64,000 nucleotides of DNA from Herbaspirillum sp. RTI4 (lineage in GTDB: Bacteria; Pseudomonadota; Gammaproteobacteria; Burkholderiales; Burkholderiaceae_D). Location of the stretch: positions 3,410,001 to 3,474,000 of the forward strand of contig NZ_JAVIWQ010000002.1 of NCBI RefSeq assembly GCF_034313965.1. Reading direction: 5' to 3'. A model generated the notes under the pieces. That model was given only the letters and a program-made list of their open reading frames with translations. It did no database searches and was not told the DNA's origin. Made by a program: the position numbers and the translations under genes. This document shows positions 19,779 to 30,169 of this stretch, piece after piece (position 1 is the first letter of the stretch; each line of letters opens with the position of its first letter).

Positions 19779-20292
19779 CCAGCTAAGCACCCACCGCACA
19801 GGAACCTCTGAGTAAGCGTAGCGAGCGACGCAAGCTCAGGGTAAGAAGCGCAACCCTACTTGCGCAGGAAAAGGTTCGCAGCCCTGATATTAATCAGCAC
19901 CTCAGCTAAGCACCCACCGCACTGGAGCCGCTGAGTAAGCGTAGCGAGCGGCCCAAGGTCAGGGCAAGAAGCGCAGTCGTACTTGAGTACGCCGAACATC
20001 GCCGCCCTGAGATTGCGACGTGCAGTAGCGGCGCATCTCAAGGTCCCGGAACCACTGAGTAAGCGTAGCGAGCGGCGCAAGGTCAGGGCAAGAAGCGCAG
20101 TCGTACTTGAGTACGACGAGCATCGCAGCCCTGAGATTGCGACGTGCAGTAGCGGCGCATCTCAAGGTCCCGGAACCACTGAGTAAGCGTAGCGAGCGGC
20201 GCAAGGTCAGGGTAAGAAGCGCAGTCGTACTTGAGTACGACGAGCATCGCAGCCCTGAGATTGCGCCGCGCAGTAGCTTAATCAGTGGTTCC
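19779..20292. repeat. 124-bp tandem repeat array (about four units)
   Basis: The phrase GAGTAAGCGTAGCGAGCG recurs at 19810, 19933, 20057 and 20181, giving a 123-124-bp period. Units 2-4 are nearly identical and each holds the palindrome GTCGTACTTGAGTACGAC (the second copy with one arm changed); the first unit is degenerate. The upstream phrase AGCTAAGCACCCACCGCAC also repeats at 19781 and 19904. Open frames across it arise only from the repeat. A diverged single copy lies near 45.5 kb. Confidence 0.92.
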
Positions 20293-20618
20293 CTAGCAAA
20301 GGGGGGAGTAGGAGGTGGGAACCAGCAATTGATTTTCGATGCGCTCAACAATCACTCCGTCTGCCTCACTCGCACTTCTGGCCTTGACCCAATCCGCATC
20401 AGTAGAAAAGGCGTTCCATTTTTTTCACGTTCGGCCAGACTGTCCCATTGCAGCATATAGGTGAGCGTCTGATTGCTCGGTCCTACCAGCGCAGTCCAGA
20501 AACCCAGCGGCCGGATACCGTATTTAGTCCACATTTTGAGCGTGGTTTCTTCAAAGCGACGGTTCAGCGCAGGCAAACGGCCCGGCGCGCAATGGTAAAT
20601 TCTAAGTTCATGGATCAT
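20293..20618 (-). pseudogene. NIPSNAP family protein, frameshifted
   Basis: The frame begins MIHELRIYHCAPGRLPALNR and continues as a NIPSNAP (DUF dimeric alpha/beta barrel) protein to LQWDSLAEREK. There a run of seven T on the plus strand (20419-20425) breaks the frame. Inserting one base restores KKWNAFSTDADWVKARSASE and then VIVERIENQLLVPTSYSPLC with a stop at 20293, giving the usual 108 residues. As read, the product would be 88 residues with a wrong tail. It could be a real pseudogene, a phase-variable tract or a sequencing error. Confidence 0.78.
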
Positions 20619-20838
20619 GGAATTCCTTGATGGGGTAGCGCTCATCTTGTCAATGAGCAGTAAAAGTATCCGACAACTCAGCAGCAGCAACCGTAACGCC
20701 ATCGTGCGACAAAACACGCATTTCTATTGCGGAGATACCGATGCCCGGCTGCGGTTACGCTGAGGGCCATCATATATCCAGACCAGAAACGCCGCAGGGA
20801 AGTACTCGCCACCAGCCCCATTTGCAGCCAGACGGTTT

Positions 20839-21894
20839 TTAAACCCGGGTTCTGTTTGGTACTGCCGCCAGTTCGTCAGGGTAAATCAGATGAACGTCGA
20901 ACCCTTCATCAGGTTCAAACCGCAGCTCAAATGAGGAAGGTTCCGGCAACAATTTTTTCAAGGTTTCAGCAATGCGCAACAAACGAAAATCATCATCGGA
21001 TGCCTCGTCGCAGGTGTCATTAATGCAGAAGAATGGCAATTTCCCGAACATGGAAAACAAAGAATCAAACTGTTGCTTCGCGCTCAGATCGCTCGTGCTG
21101 ATGTGCAAGGGGTCCAGTGTTTTTTGATGTGCATAGCCGACGTGTACCATCCAGCGTGGTACAAGATCGGGGATCACGGCTGGCGCCCGCCAAGAACGAA
21201 ATACCGTTGAACGTACTTGCTGAAATAATTCCGGCGCTATTTTTTCCAGCTCAAACATCGCACTCTTGAGCATGGGCCGTGGGCCGTGCGAATAAAGACG
21301 TGGGTCGTGGATATAGTTCGGGTAACGGCTTGCCATCCAGTTTTTCGAGAGGATGGAAGCGTTGACCAGGGCGGTCTCGTCGGGCTGCAACTCATCGTAA
21401 TCAGCAATGGGCGTCGCCTCGGCGAACACCCTCAGGCGCTCTCCGAACCACCATGCCGTATCGACTTTTGCGCCGAAAAAAACATCGTCGTTTAAATAGA
21501 TAAAGCGCTCGGACAGTCCGGGAATGTGATGGAGGTAGGACTCAATATGCCCGGAATCGAATACCGGCATCGACGTCGCCGGAATCAGATCGCGATGATC
21601 GATCACGGTAAGCCGGTCGGAAGAGCGCAACCAGGTTGGCGTTTGTCCGTCACTGACTATATAGACATGACCATGATCGGGGAAAAATTTCTCTAATGCG
21701 CGCAAATTAAACAGCAGCTCGCCATTGTCTCGATACCGACCTGCCCCGTTTCCATAGATGGCCAGTTCATCGGCATGTTCTTGTATCCACTTTGAATAGG
21801 CTTGCTCGCGTTTTTTGCCCCACACCGGATCTGATCCATCTACCCACAGGTAAACGATATCGATTGCTTCGGAATTTTCTTTTGCATCCATCAT
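20839..21894 (-). CDS. Stealth-family glycan phosphotransferase
   Basis: 351 residues, soluble. All four Stealth conserved regions are visible: IDIVYLWVDGSDPVW (CR1), YRDNGELLFNLRALEKFFP with IYLNDDVFFG (CR2), HGPRPMLKSAMFELE (CR3) and FFCINDTCD (CR4). Family members transfer sugar-1-phosphates to capsular or exopolysaccharide chains, and relatives include GlcNAc-1-phosphotransferase. Here it stands alone between the NIPSNAP remnant and tRNA-fMet, with no polysaccharide operon next to it, so the acceptor is unknown. Confidence 0.88.
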   Translation of the reverse strand: MMDAKENSEAIDIVYLWVDGSDPVWGKKREQAYSKWIQEHADELAIYGNGAGRYRDNGELLFNLRALEKFFPDHGHVYIVSDGQTPTWLRSSDRLTVIDHRDLIPATSMPVFDSGHIESYLHHIPGLSERFIYLNDDVFFGAKVDTAWWFGERLRVFAEATPIADYDELQPDETALVNASILSKNWMASRYPNYIHDPRLYSHGPRPMLKSAMFELEKIAPELFQQVRSTVFRSWRAPAVIPDLVPRWMVHVGYAHQKTLDPLHISTSDLSAKQQFDSLFSMFGKLPFFCINDTCDEASDDDFRLLRIAETLKKLLPEPSSFELRFEPDEGFDVHLIYPDELAAVPNRTRV

Positions 21895-22140
21895 AGATTC
21901 ACTTTGATTTCTACTGTTGATTGGGGCAAGTCAAGCTGAGTGCCACGCTATCAAGCCCACATGGTGGTGATTTTTTCTTCTGTACTTTTTCTGCTGGTAC
22001 TTCTTGAGCAGTACTACACACGGCACCTTCCCCGCCATCGGAACAACTTGCGCTTCGGTGAATGCGCCGACCTAACTAACCTAACTAATACATACCTAAG
22101 TCCGGCTCACCGGACCGAAGAAAAATCGCGCCCGAATAGC

Positions 22141-22176
22141 AAAAAACCGTTGCAAGCCTGAGCTTGTAACGGTTTT
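22141..22176 (-). terminator. Terminator of tRNA-fMet
   Basis: AAAACCGTTGCAAGC-CTGA-GCTTGTAACGGTTTT is a near-perfect stem. On the minus strand it ends in a T-run, 9 bp after the tRNA. Confidence 0.88.
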
Positions 22177-22184
22177 CACTTATT

Positions 22185-22261
22185 TGGTTGCGGGGACAGG
22201 ATTTGAACCTGTGACCTTCGGGTTATGAGCCCGACGAGCTGCCAGACTGCTCCACCCCGCG
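22185..22261 (-). tRNA. Initiator tRNA-fMet (anticodon CAU)
   Basis: A 77-nt tRNA on the minus strand starting CGCGGGG and ending CCCCGCAACCA. The first base C is unpaired with the opposite A, the initiator hallmark. The anticodon arm is GTCGGGCTCATAACCCGAAG with three G:C pairs, and the T loop reads GGTTCAAATCC. CCA is encoded. Confidence 0.97.
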
Positions 22262-22437
22262 TCTGAAGAATGAAAGTATAAAGCAATTCTAGAAACAATG
22301 CAAACTATCTTCGAACAAAGTAAGAATACGTCGGAGTGATACACTCTTACCTAGCGATTCCGAGCCATTGCTCACTCAGGAACCACGCCACGCGCAAGAT
22401 CTTTTTCTCCACTCCCCACTACGCCGTTATCGCCTCT

Positions 22438-23013
22438 ATGAAATTTTGTTCCGACTGTGCGCATCCCGTTTCGCGGCTTACTCCTCCTGGCGACAACCGG
22501 CCGCGCTACGTTTGCGAGAATTGCGGCGCGATTCATTATCAGAATCCAAAGCTCGTCGTAGGATCAATCCCGGTCTGGGAACACGGCGACGACCTGCGCG
22601 TACTCCTGTGCCGACGCGCGATAGAACCGCGCCGCGGATTCTGGACCCTGCCAGCAGGCTTCATGGAAAACAGTGAAACCACCTCAGAGGCAGCGCAGCG
22701 CGAGACAGAAGAAGAATCCGGCGCACATATCGATCTGCACACGCTCTTTTCTATCGTCAACGTCCCGCACGTGCATCAGGTGCATCTGTTTTACCGCGCC
22801 ACCCTGCTCGACCTCGAATATGAGGCAGGAGAAGAAAGCCTGGAAGTCGCCATGTTTAGCGAACAAGACATCCCCTGGTCGGACATCGCCTTCCCCACCG
22901 TCGAATACACATTGCGCGCATTTTTTACCGATCACGCCAGAATCGCCCGCGAAGGCGGTGAATTCCTGCTGCATAGTGAAGACATCCGTCATCCCATGAT
23001 GCGGCCAGACTAA
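22438..23013 (+). CDS. Nudix hydrolase with N-terminal zinc ribbon
   Basis: 191 residues from [14 protein letters not shown]. Two CxxC pairs (FCSDC and YVCENCG) form a zinc ribbon in the first 40 residues. The Nudix box G-x5-E-x7-RE-x2-EE-x-G is complete in [20 protein letters not shown] followed by SG. The layout resembles NudC-like or ADP-ribose/NADH pyrophosphatase relatives, but the C-terminal NudC signature is not clear. It is followed by aat on the same strand. Confidence 0.85.
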   Translation: MKFCSDCAHPVSRLTPPGDNRPRYVCENCGAIHYQNPKLVVGSIPVWEHGDDLRVLLCRRAIEPRRGFWTLPAGFMENSETTSEAAQRETEEESGAHIDLHTLFSIVNVPHVHQVHLFYRATLLDLEYEAGEESLEVAMFSEQDIPWSDIAFPTVEYTLRAFFTDHARIAREGGEFLLHSEDIRHPMMRPD

Positions 23014-23059
23014 AAACGATGCACTCATCCACGCTGGTATCGAACCCGCGCATCGCCCC

Positions 23060-23794
23060 ATGATTCCCTGGCTGGAGGCCGACACCCCCTTCCCCGACGC
23101 GGGCGAAGCATTGACTGAGGAACAAGGCCCCGCCGGATTACTCGCCGCCGGTGCAGACCTTTCGCCGCAGCGCTTGATACAGGCCTACCAGCGCGGCATC
23201 TTCCCCTGGTTCTCGGAAGGCCAGCCGATACTCTGGTGGAGCACCGATCCGCGCATGGTGCTGTATACAGAGCATTTCCTCGTTTCCCACAGCCTGAAAA
23301 AAACAGTACGCAAAGTGCAGCACAGCCACGAGAGCGGCGGTCGCTGGCAAATCCGCTTCGACTCGGCATTCAGAGAAGTCATGCTGGCCTGCGCCGAACC
23401 GCGTGATGGCGAAGCCGGCACCTGGATTTCCGACGACATCATCGACGGCTATTGCGGTTTGCATCGCGCCGGTTACGCACACTCGTCCGAAGTCTGGCTC
23501 GATGGCGAACTGGTCGGCGGTGCCTATGGCGTCTCTATCGGCAAGATGTTTTACGGCGAATCGATGTTCGCGCGAGTAAGCGATGCCTCCAAAGTCGCCT
23601 TGACGTATCTGGTCACGTTCCTGCGCGCCCACGGCGTGGGCATGATCGACTGCCAGCAAGAAACACCACATCTGGCATCGCTGGGCGCTGCCCCCATCAG
23701 CCGCAACGCCTTCCTCGCACACCTGCAACAAGCGGTACGGGAACCGCAAATCGTCGACTGGAAACCGCTACCCCCCTTCCGCGCATCAACGTAG
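23060..23794 (+). CDS. aat: Leucyl/phenylalanyl-tRNA--protein transferase
   Basis: 244 residues. Family signatures are [26 protein letters not shown] and [20 protein letters not shown], then [19 protein letters not shown]. It adds Leu or Phe to N-terminal Arg or Lys, marking proteins for ClpS-ClpAP. It lies directly before bpt, so both bacterial N-degron transferases are together. Confidence 0.97.
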   Translation: MIPWLEADTPFPDAGEALTEEQGPAGLLAAGADLSPQRLIQAYQRGIFPWFSEGQPILWWSTDPRMVLYTEHFLVSHSLKKTVRKVQHSHESGGRWQIRFDSAFREVMLACAEPRDGEAGTWISDDIIDGYCGLHRAGYAHSSEVWLDGELVGGAYGVSIGKMFYGESMFARVSDASKVALTYLVTFLRAHGVGMIDCQQETPHLASLGAAPISRNAFLAHLQQAVREPQIVDWKPLPPFRAST

Positions 23795-23849
23795 TTTCCC
23801 GGTTCTGGTGTAAATTAGGCCCCATGTCCTCGTGTATGCAGGAGTTCCT

Positions 23850-24614
23850 ATGACGCATCTGAAAGAATTACCCTTTTCCACACTGCAGTTTTACGCCACT
23901 GCCCCCTATTCCTGCAGCTACCTCGATGGTCTGCAAGCGCGCTCCCAGGTCGCCACACCCTCGCACCTGATCAATGCCGACATCTACTCCGAACTGGTCA
24001 AGACCGGTTTTCGCCGCAGCGGCATTTTCACCTACCGCCCCTATTGCGACGACTGCCATGCCTGCACGCCGGTACGCATCCGCGTCGCAGAATTCACCCC
24101 CAACCGCAGCCAGCGACGGGCATGGTTAAAATGCCAGTCCCTGCAAGCCGTAGTCAGCCCCCTGGCTTACGCGGAAGACCATTACGCACTGTATGTGCGC
24201 TATCAAACGGCACGCCACGCCGGCGGCGGCATGGATCAGGACAGCCGCGAGCAATACGCGCAATTCTTGCTGCAAAGCAAAGTCAACTCCCGCCTGGTCG
24301 AATTCCGCGACACCGATGGCATCTTGCGCATGGTCAGCATCATCGACCTGCTCAACGACGGCTTGTCCTCGGTCTACACCTTCTACGATCCCGACGAAGC
24401 GCAAGCCTCTTACGGCACCTATAACGTGCTCTGGCAAATCGAACAGGCGCGGCAACTGGAGATGCCGTATATCTACCTCGGCTACTGGATCAAGGAAAGC
24501 AAAAAAATGCGTTACAAGATGAATTTTCAACCGCTGGAAGCGCTGCGCGGCGGGCAATGGGGTCTATCGGAAGTGGTGTCGGAAGTGGTGTCGGCAGTCG
24601 CGTCGAAAGTCTGA
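23850..24614 (+). CDS. bpt: Aspartate/glutamate leucyltransferase (Bpt / ATE type)
   Basis: 254 residues from the ATG at 23850, which has GGAG six bases upstream. The N-terminal Cys cluster [17 protein letters not shown] and GFRRSGIF are diagnostic, as are [20 protein letters not shown] and [17 protein letters not shown]. It adds Leu to N-terminal Asp or Glu. The last 16 codons are four 12-bp repeats encoding [15 protein letters not shown], the final one ending in the stop codon, so the tail is a repeat-derived extension. Confidence 0.95.
   Translation: MTHLKELPFSTLQFYATAPYSCSYLDGLQARSQVATPSHLINADIYSELVKTGFRRSGIFTYRPYCDDCHACTPVRIRVAEFTPNRSQRRAWLKCQSLQAVVSPLAYAEDHYALYVRYQTARHAGGGMDQDSREQYAQFLLQSKVNSRLVEFRDTDGILRMVSIIDLLNDGLSSVYTFYDPDEAQASYGTYNVLWQIEQARQLEMPYIYLGYWIKESKKMRYKMNFQPLEALRGGQWGLSEVVSEVVSAVASKV
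24567..24614 (+). repeat. Four 12-bp tandem repeats forming the bpt C-terminus
   Basis: TCGGAAGTGGTG, TCGGAAGTGGTG, TCGGCAGTCGCG, TCGAAAGTCTGA: four in-frame units. The TGA of the last unit is the bpt stop codon. Confidence 0.88.
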
Positions 24615-24762
24615 AACTGAAAGCGGAGCTATCGTCTTACCCGCTCTGGAAAGCAGGTCGCACTACGCTAAAACAGCCGCGCAAACCAACGCCAACCGGT
24701 TACAATCATTCCCCTTCGATCACCCGCCAGCCCGCGCCCGCCAGCGACCACTCAGAACCTCC

Positions 24763-25824
24763 ATGCCTATTTTCTCCGCTCCGCTCTACGCACTCATTCG
24801 TCCGCTGCTCTTTACACTGGACCCGGAAGCAGCACATCATCTGACTCTGCCCCTGTTGCAACGCGCGGCCAAACTCGGGCTCACCGGTCTGCTGCACCGC
24901 CCCGCTCCCGACCCGCGCACACTGATGGGACTGACCTTCCCCAACCCGGTCGGTCTGGCTGCAGGACTGGACAAAGATGGCGCGTATATCGATGGACTGG
25001 CTGCACTCGGATTCGGCTTCCTTGAAATCGGCACCGTGACCCCACGGCCGCAACCAGGCAACCCTTTGCCGCGCATGTTCCGCTTGCCGGAGGCGCGGGC
25101 GCTGATTAATCGTATGGGATTTAATAACGAAGGCGTCGATGCTTTCGTGCGCAACGTGCAGGCGTCGCAGTTCTATCAGGAGCGCAAAGGCGTGCTGGGT
25201 TTGAATATCGGCAAGAACATGACTACGCCGATCGAAAATGCCGCCGACGACTATCTGCACTGCCTGGAAAAAATTTATCCCTACGCCAGCTATGTAACGA
25301 TCAATGTCTCCTCGCCCAACACACAAAATCTGCGCCTGTTGCAAGAGACCACCGCACTCGACTTGCTGCTATCCAAACTGAGAACCGCCAGCCTGCGACT
25401 ATCCGACCAGCACAAACGCTATGTGCCGCTGGTATTGAAGATCGCACCGGATCTGGGTGATGAGGAAATAAAGAATATCGCCGCCGCGCTGTTGCGCAAC
25501 CAGATCGATGGCGTGATCGCCAGCAACACCACCCTCAGCCGCACGGACGTTGCGGGCCTGCCGCATGCCGAAGAAAACGGCGGCGTGTCCGGTGCGCCAG
25601 TTCAGGAAAAATCGAACCGGGTCATTGCTGGTCTGAAAGCGGAAATTGGTGACGCGCTGCCTATCATCGGCGTCGGCGGCATTTTCAGCGGCGACGATGC
25701 CCGCGCCAAACGCGATGCAGGCGCATCGCTGGTGCAGGTCTATACCGGACTGATCTATCGCGGTCCGGCGCTGGTAGGGGAATGTGCAAAGGCGCTACGC
25801 CAGCCGCGCACATTACGCGCCTAA
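24763..25824 (+). CDS. pyrD: Dihydroorotate dehydrogenase (quinone)
   Basis: 353 residues, class 2 (membrane-associated, quinone-linked). The N-terminal helix [20 protein letters not shown] precedes the barrel. FMN and substrate motifs are [33 protein letters not shown] and NRMGFNNEG, with the catalytic Ser in [11 protein letters not shown]. It oxidises dihydroorotate in pyrimidine synthesis. It is convergent with cysB. Confidence 0.97.
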   Translation: MPIFSAPLYALIRPLLFTLDPEAAHHLTLPLLQRAAKLGLTGLLHRPAPDPRTLMGLTFPNPVGLAAGLDKDGAYIDGLAALGFGFLEIGTVTPRPQPGNPLPRMFRLPEARALINRMGFNNEGVDAFVRNVQASQFYQERKGVLGLNIGKNMTTPIENAADDYLHCLEKIYPYASYVTINVSSPNTQNLRLLQETTALDLLLSKLRTASLRLSDQHKRYVPLVLKIAPDLGDEEIKNIAAALLRNQIDGVIASNTTLSRTDVAGLPHAEENGGVSGAPVQEKSNRVIAGLKAEIGDALPIIGVGGIFSGDDARAKRDAGASLVQVYTGLIYRGPALVGECAKALRQPRTLRA

Positions 25825-25851
25825 AACGACATACGACAGACCGGGCAACGC

Positions 25852-26787
25852 TTAATGACCCACTCCGTCATTGAGCGCATTAACGATATCGGCCCGCGTC
25901 AGTTCCGGCGCAAAACGCAAGATGAAATCGTAGGTATAGGCGCGCAAATAAGCGCCGCGTCGCACAGCCAGCCGAGTGATGTTCGGCGCAAACAAATGCG
26001 CTGCCTCGACCGCATGCAAGCCGTGATGCTTGCCCTGCTCAATCGCCATCGACGCCACAATCCCCACGCCCAGACCCAGCGCCACATATTGCTGAATCAC
26101 ATCCGAATCCATTGCGGTCAGCACGATATCGGTGGTGATACCGGCCGCCTTGAACGCGGCATCGATATGGCCACGTCCGGTAAACCCGACGTCGTACGTA
26201 ATGAGCGGATAGCGCGCCAAATCCTGCAAGCTCAGCGGCGCTTTCAGTGACAACAAGGGATGCCCTTGCGGCACCACCACTACATGACTCCAGGTGTAGC
26301 AAGGGAAGGAAACCAGATCGCGGAACTGACTCAGTCCTTCGGTAGCGATACCCACATCGGCCTTGCCCGACATCACCCATTCGGCGATATGCTCCGGCGC
26401 GCTTTGCTGCAAGGCGATGCGCACTTCGGGAAACGCGGCGCGAAAACTTTGCACCACTTGCGGCAATACATAGCGCGCCTGCGTATGGGTCGTCGCCACC
26501 GACAAAGTGCCGCTTTGTTCGCCGGCATATTCGCGGCTCGCCTGACGCAGGTTTTCCGACTCCAGCAACAGCCGCTCAACGATATGCAAAATGCCCTTGC
26601 CCGGCTCGGTCAAACCGGTCAGACGCTTGCCGTTGCGTTCAAAAATATCGACGCCCAATTCCTCTTCCAGTTCACGAATCTGACGACTCACACCGGGCTG
26701 AGAAGTGAACAAGACATTCGCCACTTCGGTCAGATTAAAACCGCAGCGCGCCGCTTCGCGGATAGACCGTAGCTGCTGGAAATTCAT
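25852..26787 (-). CDS. cysB: LysR-type sulfur regulator CysB
   Basis: 311 residues. The N-terminal HTH reads [20 protein letters not shown], preceded by [18 protein letters not shown], the usual CysB/Cbl start. The effector domain has [14 protein letters not shown] and [15 protein letters not shown]. It activates sulfate and sulfonate uptake genes with N-acetylserine as inducer. Its ATG overlaps the cysA stop (ATGA), so it is translationally coupled as the last gene of cysTWA-cysB. Confidence 0.93.
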   Translation of the reverse strand: MNFQQLRSIREAARCGFNLTEVANVLFTSQPGVSRQIRELEEELGVDIFERNGKRLTGLTEPGKGILHIVERLLLESENLRQASREYAGEQSGTLSVATTHTQARYVLPQVVQSFRAAFPEVRIALQQSAPEHIAEWVMSGKADVGIATEGLSQFRDLVSFPCYTWSHVVVVPQGHPLLSLKAPLSLQDLARYPLITYDVGFTGRGHIDAAFKAAGITTDIVLTAMDSDVIQQYVALGLGVGIVASMAIEQGKHHGLHAVEAAHLFAPNITRLAVRRGAYLRAYTYDFILRFAPELTRADIVNALNDGVGH

Positions 26788-27908
26788 GGAGCACTCCGGT
26801 TCGGCTCAAGGTTTGGCTGAAGGTTTGGATCAATGTTCGGCTCACGGCTCGGATCAATAAACACCTGCAAACGGCGCGGTCGCAATACCAGCGTTTCACC
26901 TTCATGCAAATTGAGTTGCGCAAAGCGTTCGCTGGAAATAGTCGCTTCGATGAACTCGGCGTTATCGTCGCGTTCCAGCTCCAGTTGCGCCAATGGCCCG
27001 ATAGAGTGCGAGCGACGCAAACGCGCCACAATACCTTTCGCTCCGGCCGTATAGCGATCAATCTCCAGATCATGCGGCCGCACATACGCCACGCCGGACG
27101 CATCCTGCGTTTCTGCATATTCCGGTGCCTGAAACGCCACGCCGCCGGCATCCAGCACACCTTCATGCACACGGCCGTGGAACAAATTGACGTTCCCCAA
27201 AAATCCGTACACGAAAGGAGAAACCGGATGGTTGTACACCTCGGCCGGTGAACCGACCTGCTCCACCTGCCCCTTGTTCATCAACACGATGCGATCAGCC
27301 ACTTCCAGCGCCTCTTCCTGATCGTGCGTGACGAAGATACTGGTGACGTGCAATTCATCGTGCAAGCGACGCAACCAGCGACGCAATTCCTTGCGCACCT
27401 TGGCGTCCAGCGCACCGAAGGGCTCATCGAGCAACAAGACCCGCGGCTCCACCGCCAGCGCCCGCGCCAGTGCAATCCGCTGCCGCTGACCACCGGATAA
27501 TTGCGGTGGATAACGATCGGCCAGCCAATCCAGTTGCACCAGTTCCAGCAAACGCGTGACCTTGTCGCGGATCACCGATTCCGACGGACGCTGGCTGCGC
27601 GGCTTGACGCGCAAACCGAAGGCAATGTTTTCAAACACCGTCATGTGCTTGAACAAAGCATAATGCTGGAATACGAAACCGACCTGCCGTTCGCGCACGT
27701 GGCGCGCTGAAGCATCTTCTCCCTCCAGCAAAACCTGTCCCGCATCAGCCGATTCCAATCCGGCAATAATCCGCAGCAAGGTCGTCTTGCCGCAACCGGA
27801 AGGGCCGAGCAAGGCCGTCAGTTCGCCTGTAGGAAAATCCAGCGACACGTCATTTAACGCGACGAAATCACCGAACCGCTTTTGGATATGATTGACCTGA
27901 ATGCTCAT
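26784..27908 (-). CDS. cysA: Sulfate ABC transporter ATPase CysA
   Basis: 374 residues from [20 protein letters not shown]. Walker [14 protein letters not shown]-loop [12 protein letters not shown], signature [15 protein letters not shown], Walker [15 protein letters not shown], then a TOBE-like regulatory domain. It drives sulfate/thiosulfate import with CysT, CysW and Sbp. The C-terminal tail ([12 protein letters not shown]) is built from 12-bp repeats ending close to the stop. Confidence 0.96.
   Translation of the reverse strand: MSIQVNHIQKRFGDFVALNDVSLDFPTGELTALLGPSGCGKTTLLRIIAGLESADAGQVLLEGEDASARHVRERQVGFVFQHYALFKHMTVFENIAFGLRVKPRSQRPSESVIRDKVTRLLELVQLDWLADRYPPQLSGGQRQRIALARALAVEPRVLLLDEPFGALDAKVRKELRRWLRRLHDELHVTSIFVTHDQEEALEVADRIVLMNKGQVEQVGSPAEVYNHPVSPFVYGFLGNVNLFHGRVHEGVLDAGGVAFQAPEYAETQDASGVAYVRPHDLEIDRYTAGAKGIVARLRRSHSIGPLAQLELERDDNAEFIEATISSERFAQLNLHEGETLVLRPRRLQVFIDPSREPNIDPNLQPNLEPNRSAP
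26796..26855 (-). repeat. Five 12-bp tandem repeats in the cysA 3' end
   Basis: Minus-strand units GATCCGAGCCGT, GAGCCGAACATT, GATCCAAACCTT, CAGCCAAACCTT, GAGCCGAACCGG encode a Pro-Asn-rich tail. One more 12-nt segment with the TGA stop and the overlapping cysB ATG follows directly. Confidence 0.85.
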
Positions 27909-28810
27909 GTACTGCGCTCCTGTAAGTGCGGCTTGCCTTCGTTGCGCAAACGCCATTCGATCCATGATTTGAGTGCCAGAGTGACCAGTGCCAGAAATGC
28001 CAGCAGAGAGGCCACCGCAAACGCGCCCACAAAGTTATATTCGTTGTAAAGAATTTCGACCTGCAAGGGAATCGTATTGGTTTCGCCGCGAATATGTCCT
28101 GATACTACCGATACCGCGCCAAACTCGCCCATGGCCCGCGCATTACACAGGATCACGCCATACAACAGGCCCCATTTGATGTTGGGCAAAGTGACATACC
28201 AGAATGTCTTCCAGCCGGAAGCTCCCAGTACCAGCGCCGCTTCTTCTTCTTCCTGTCCCTGCGACTGCATCAGTGGAATCAATTCGCGTGCCACAAACGG
28301 AAAGGTGACGAACACCGTTGCCAGCACGATGCCTGGCACGGCAAACAAAATGCGAATATCGTGCTCGCGCAACCAGCCGCCGAACCAACCCTGCGCGCCG
28401 AAGATCAGCACATAGATCAGGCCGGAGATGATAGGCGAAATAGAGAATGGCAAATCGATCAGCGTCAGCAACACTTGCTTGCCGCGGAATTCAAACTTGG
28501 CAATGCTCCACGATGCCGCCACGCCGAACACCAGATTGAGTGGCACCGCAATCGCCGCCGTGAGCAGGGTCAGCTTGATGGCTTCCCAGGCATCGGGCTC
28601 GACGATGGCCGCCAGATACACATCCGCCCCTTTTTGCAGCGCCTCAACAAACACCGCGATCAGCGGCACGAATAAAAACAAGGTAAGAAATACCAGAGTG
28701 ACGCCAATCAACAGCCATCTGACCAGCAAGGGCTCCAGCGTGGCATCGGGGGTGCGAACCGGCACAGTAGTGACTGTGCGGGCGGTACTGGATGAAGTAG
28801 CAGCGGGCAT
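27905..28810 (-). CDS. cysW: Sulfate ABC transporter permease CysW
   Basis: 301 residues with about six membrane segments (first at [18 protein letters not shown]). The permease EAA loop appears as [20 protein letters not shown] followed by [15 protein letters not shown]-like CysW features include [19 protein letters not shown]. It overlaps cysA by four bases. It forms the inner-membrane channel with CysT. Confidence 0.95.
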   Translation of the reverse strand: MPAATSSSTARTVTTVPVRTPDATLEPLLVRWLLIGVTLVFLTLFLFVPLIAVFVEALQKGADVYLAAIVEPDAWEAIKLTLLTAAIAVPLNLVFGVAASWSIAKFEFRGKQVLLTLIDLPFSISPIISGLIYVLIFGAQGWFGGWLREHDIRILFAVPGIVLATVFVTFPFVARELIPLMQSQGQEEEEAALVLGASGWKTFWYVTLPNIKWGLLYGVILCNARAMGEFGAVSVVSGHIRGETNTIPLQVEILYNEYNFVGAFAVASLLAFLALVTLALKSWIEWRLRNEGKPHLQERST

Positions 28811-28811
28811 C

Positions 28812-29675
28812 TTAAGCTTTCGACGACTGGCCGCGCTTACGGGTCCAGGCTTGCAATAAATTAATAGTCAGCAACAAGGCAAACGACACCAGCAGCATCA
28901 CGACAGCAATGGCAGTGGCGCCGGCATAATCGTATTGTTCCAGTTTGGTCACGATGAACAGCGGCGTAATTTCAGAAATCATCGGCATATTGCCGGCAAT
29001 GAAAATCACCGAGCCGTACTCGCCGGTGGCACGCGCAAAAGCCAACGCAAAACCGGTCAGCAGCGCTGGCGCAATCGAAGGGAAAATCACGCGCAAAAAC
29101 ACTTGCGCACGACCAGCGCCCAGACTGGCGGCAGCTTCTTCCAGTTCGCGCTCCGCCTCCTGCAGTACCGGCTGCACGGTTCGCACCACAAAGGGCAAAC
29201 CAATGAAAGTCAGCGCGACTAATATCCCCAGCGGAGTGAACGCCACCTTAATGCCGAGCGGCACCAGCCAGCGACCGAGCCAGCCGTTGGGTGCATACAA
29301 AGTAGTCAGGGCAATCCCGGCCACGGCGGTCGGCAATGCAAACGGCAGATCGACCAGCGCATCGATGATGCGCTTGCCGGGAAAGCGGTAACGCACCAGC
29401 ACCCACGCCACGATGCCGCCAAACACCACATTGAGCGCCGCCGCCAGCAGCGACATGCCAAACGTGAGCCGGTACGAAGACATGACGCGCGGCGATGTCA
29501 CCGCATCAATAAACGCCCCCCAGGTCATGGTAAATGTCTTGAGGAAAATCGCAGACAAAGGCAGCAAGACGATCAGCGCCAGATAGAACAAGGTAAACCC
29601 GAGAGTCAGCCGAAAACCGGGCAGCACCGAGACGCGTTTGACGGGCAGGAGAGGCTGTGTGGGCGAAGCAATCAT
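28812..29675 (-). CDS. cysT: Sulfate ABC transporter permease CysT (CysU)
   Basis: 287 residues, about six membrane segments. The EAA motif is [20 protein letters not shown] with [11 protein letters not shown], and [18 protein letters not shown] is typical of CysT. It is the first gene of cysT-cysW-cysA-cysB, one base before cysW. The promoter must lie in the 29676-29760 stretch, which is AT-rich and typical of a CysB-controlled region; I could not identify a definite CysB site. Confidence 0.95.
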   Translation of the reverse strand: MIASPTQPLLPVKRVSVLPGFRLTLGFTLFYLALIVLLPLSAIFLKTFTMTWGAFIDAVTSPRVMSSYRLTFGMSLLAAALNVVFGGIVAWVLVRYRFPGKRIIDALVDLPFALPTAVAGIALTTLYAPNGWLGRWLVPLGIKVAFTPLGILVALTFIGLPFVVRTVQPVLQEAERELEEAAASLGAGRAQVFLRVIFPSIAPALLTGFALAFARATGEYGSVIFIAGNMPMISEITPLFIVTKLEQYDYAGATAIAVVMLLVSFALLLTINLLQAWTRKRGQSSKA

Positions 29676-29744
29676 GGCACCTTATTACAAATATGACTAT
29701 CGATTGCCAATAATCGCACTCACTTGTTATAAACGAAAATAATT

Positions 29745-29755
29745 TTTTTGCATGT
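29745..29755. repeat. 11-bp direct repeat, left flank of toxin island
   Basis: TTTTTGCATGT here recurs at 31649-31659 on the other side of the AT-rich island. It could be an insertion footprint or chance. Confidence 0.35.
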
Positions 29756-29899
29756 CTATATACGGAATACGCATAAAGAGCGGAGGAGGATGAGGAAAAA
29801 TAGTGGCAGGGAGAGTGCAGATGCAAGCCTGAGCGCTCAGGCCTGCGGACGGATTATTGGTGTTTTTGAGACGTCGCCAAACGCATAGTGCGAAGAAAG

Positions 29900-30169
29900 T
29901 CAGAACTTAAACTTAAATTTTTTCCAAATTTTATATCCGAAAAATGTCATTACCGATGAAACGAGGGATGTAACCAAAAATACGGAATACACTTCCAGAA
30001 CACCGATAGAATCTGCATCTTTGGCATCAAAAAAATCTGTCAAAAATAGGGCCACTTTTTCAGGGGGGCGAGGAATCGCATCGGGATGATGTAGCCATAA
30101 ATACGACAATGATAAGGTAGAAAAAATAAGCCAAATAATTATGCTGAAAATAAAGAAATTCTTGTTCAT
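29900..30169 (-). CDS. Small two-helix membrane protein, candidate immunity protein (copy 1)
   Basis: 89 residues. Hydrophobic segments at about 5-27 (FFIFSIIIWLIFSTLSL) and 58-78 flank a loop with DAKDADSIGVLEVYSV. The basic tail is YKIWKKFKFKF. Its ATG overlaps the stop of the upstream toxin-like gene (ATGA), so the two are translated together. By position and pairing it is a candidate immunity protein against the partner's cell-wall activity (inference). Very AT-rich. It shares its C-terminus but not its N-terminus closely with the copy at 30820. Confidence 0.65.
   Translation of the reverse strand: MNKNFFIFSIIIWLIFSTLSLSYLWLHHPDAIPRPPEKVALFLTDFFDAKDADSIGVLEVYSVFLVTSLVSSVMTFFGYKIWKKFKFKF

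Noticed and set aside
19779..20292. Possible CRISPR array
   Set aside because: Repeats of about 124 bp abut each other with no unique spacers and no cas genes; it is a plain tandem repeat.
19959..20460. Open frames of 117-130 codons across the repeat array
   Set aside because: Each is made of the same repeat translated two or three times (RSLRLLSGSG type); no start signal or conserved domain.
21940..22161. 73-codon frame with a hydrophobic stretch upstream of tRNA-fMet
   Set aside because: It runs into the tRNA terminator, has no ribosome binding site and no family resemblance.
29676..29760. CysB binding site before cysT
   Set aside because: The region is suitably AT-rich and well placed, but CysB sites are too loosely defined for me to assign one by eye.
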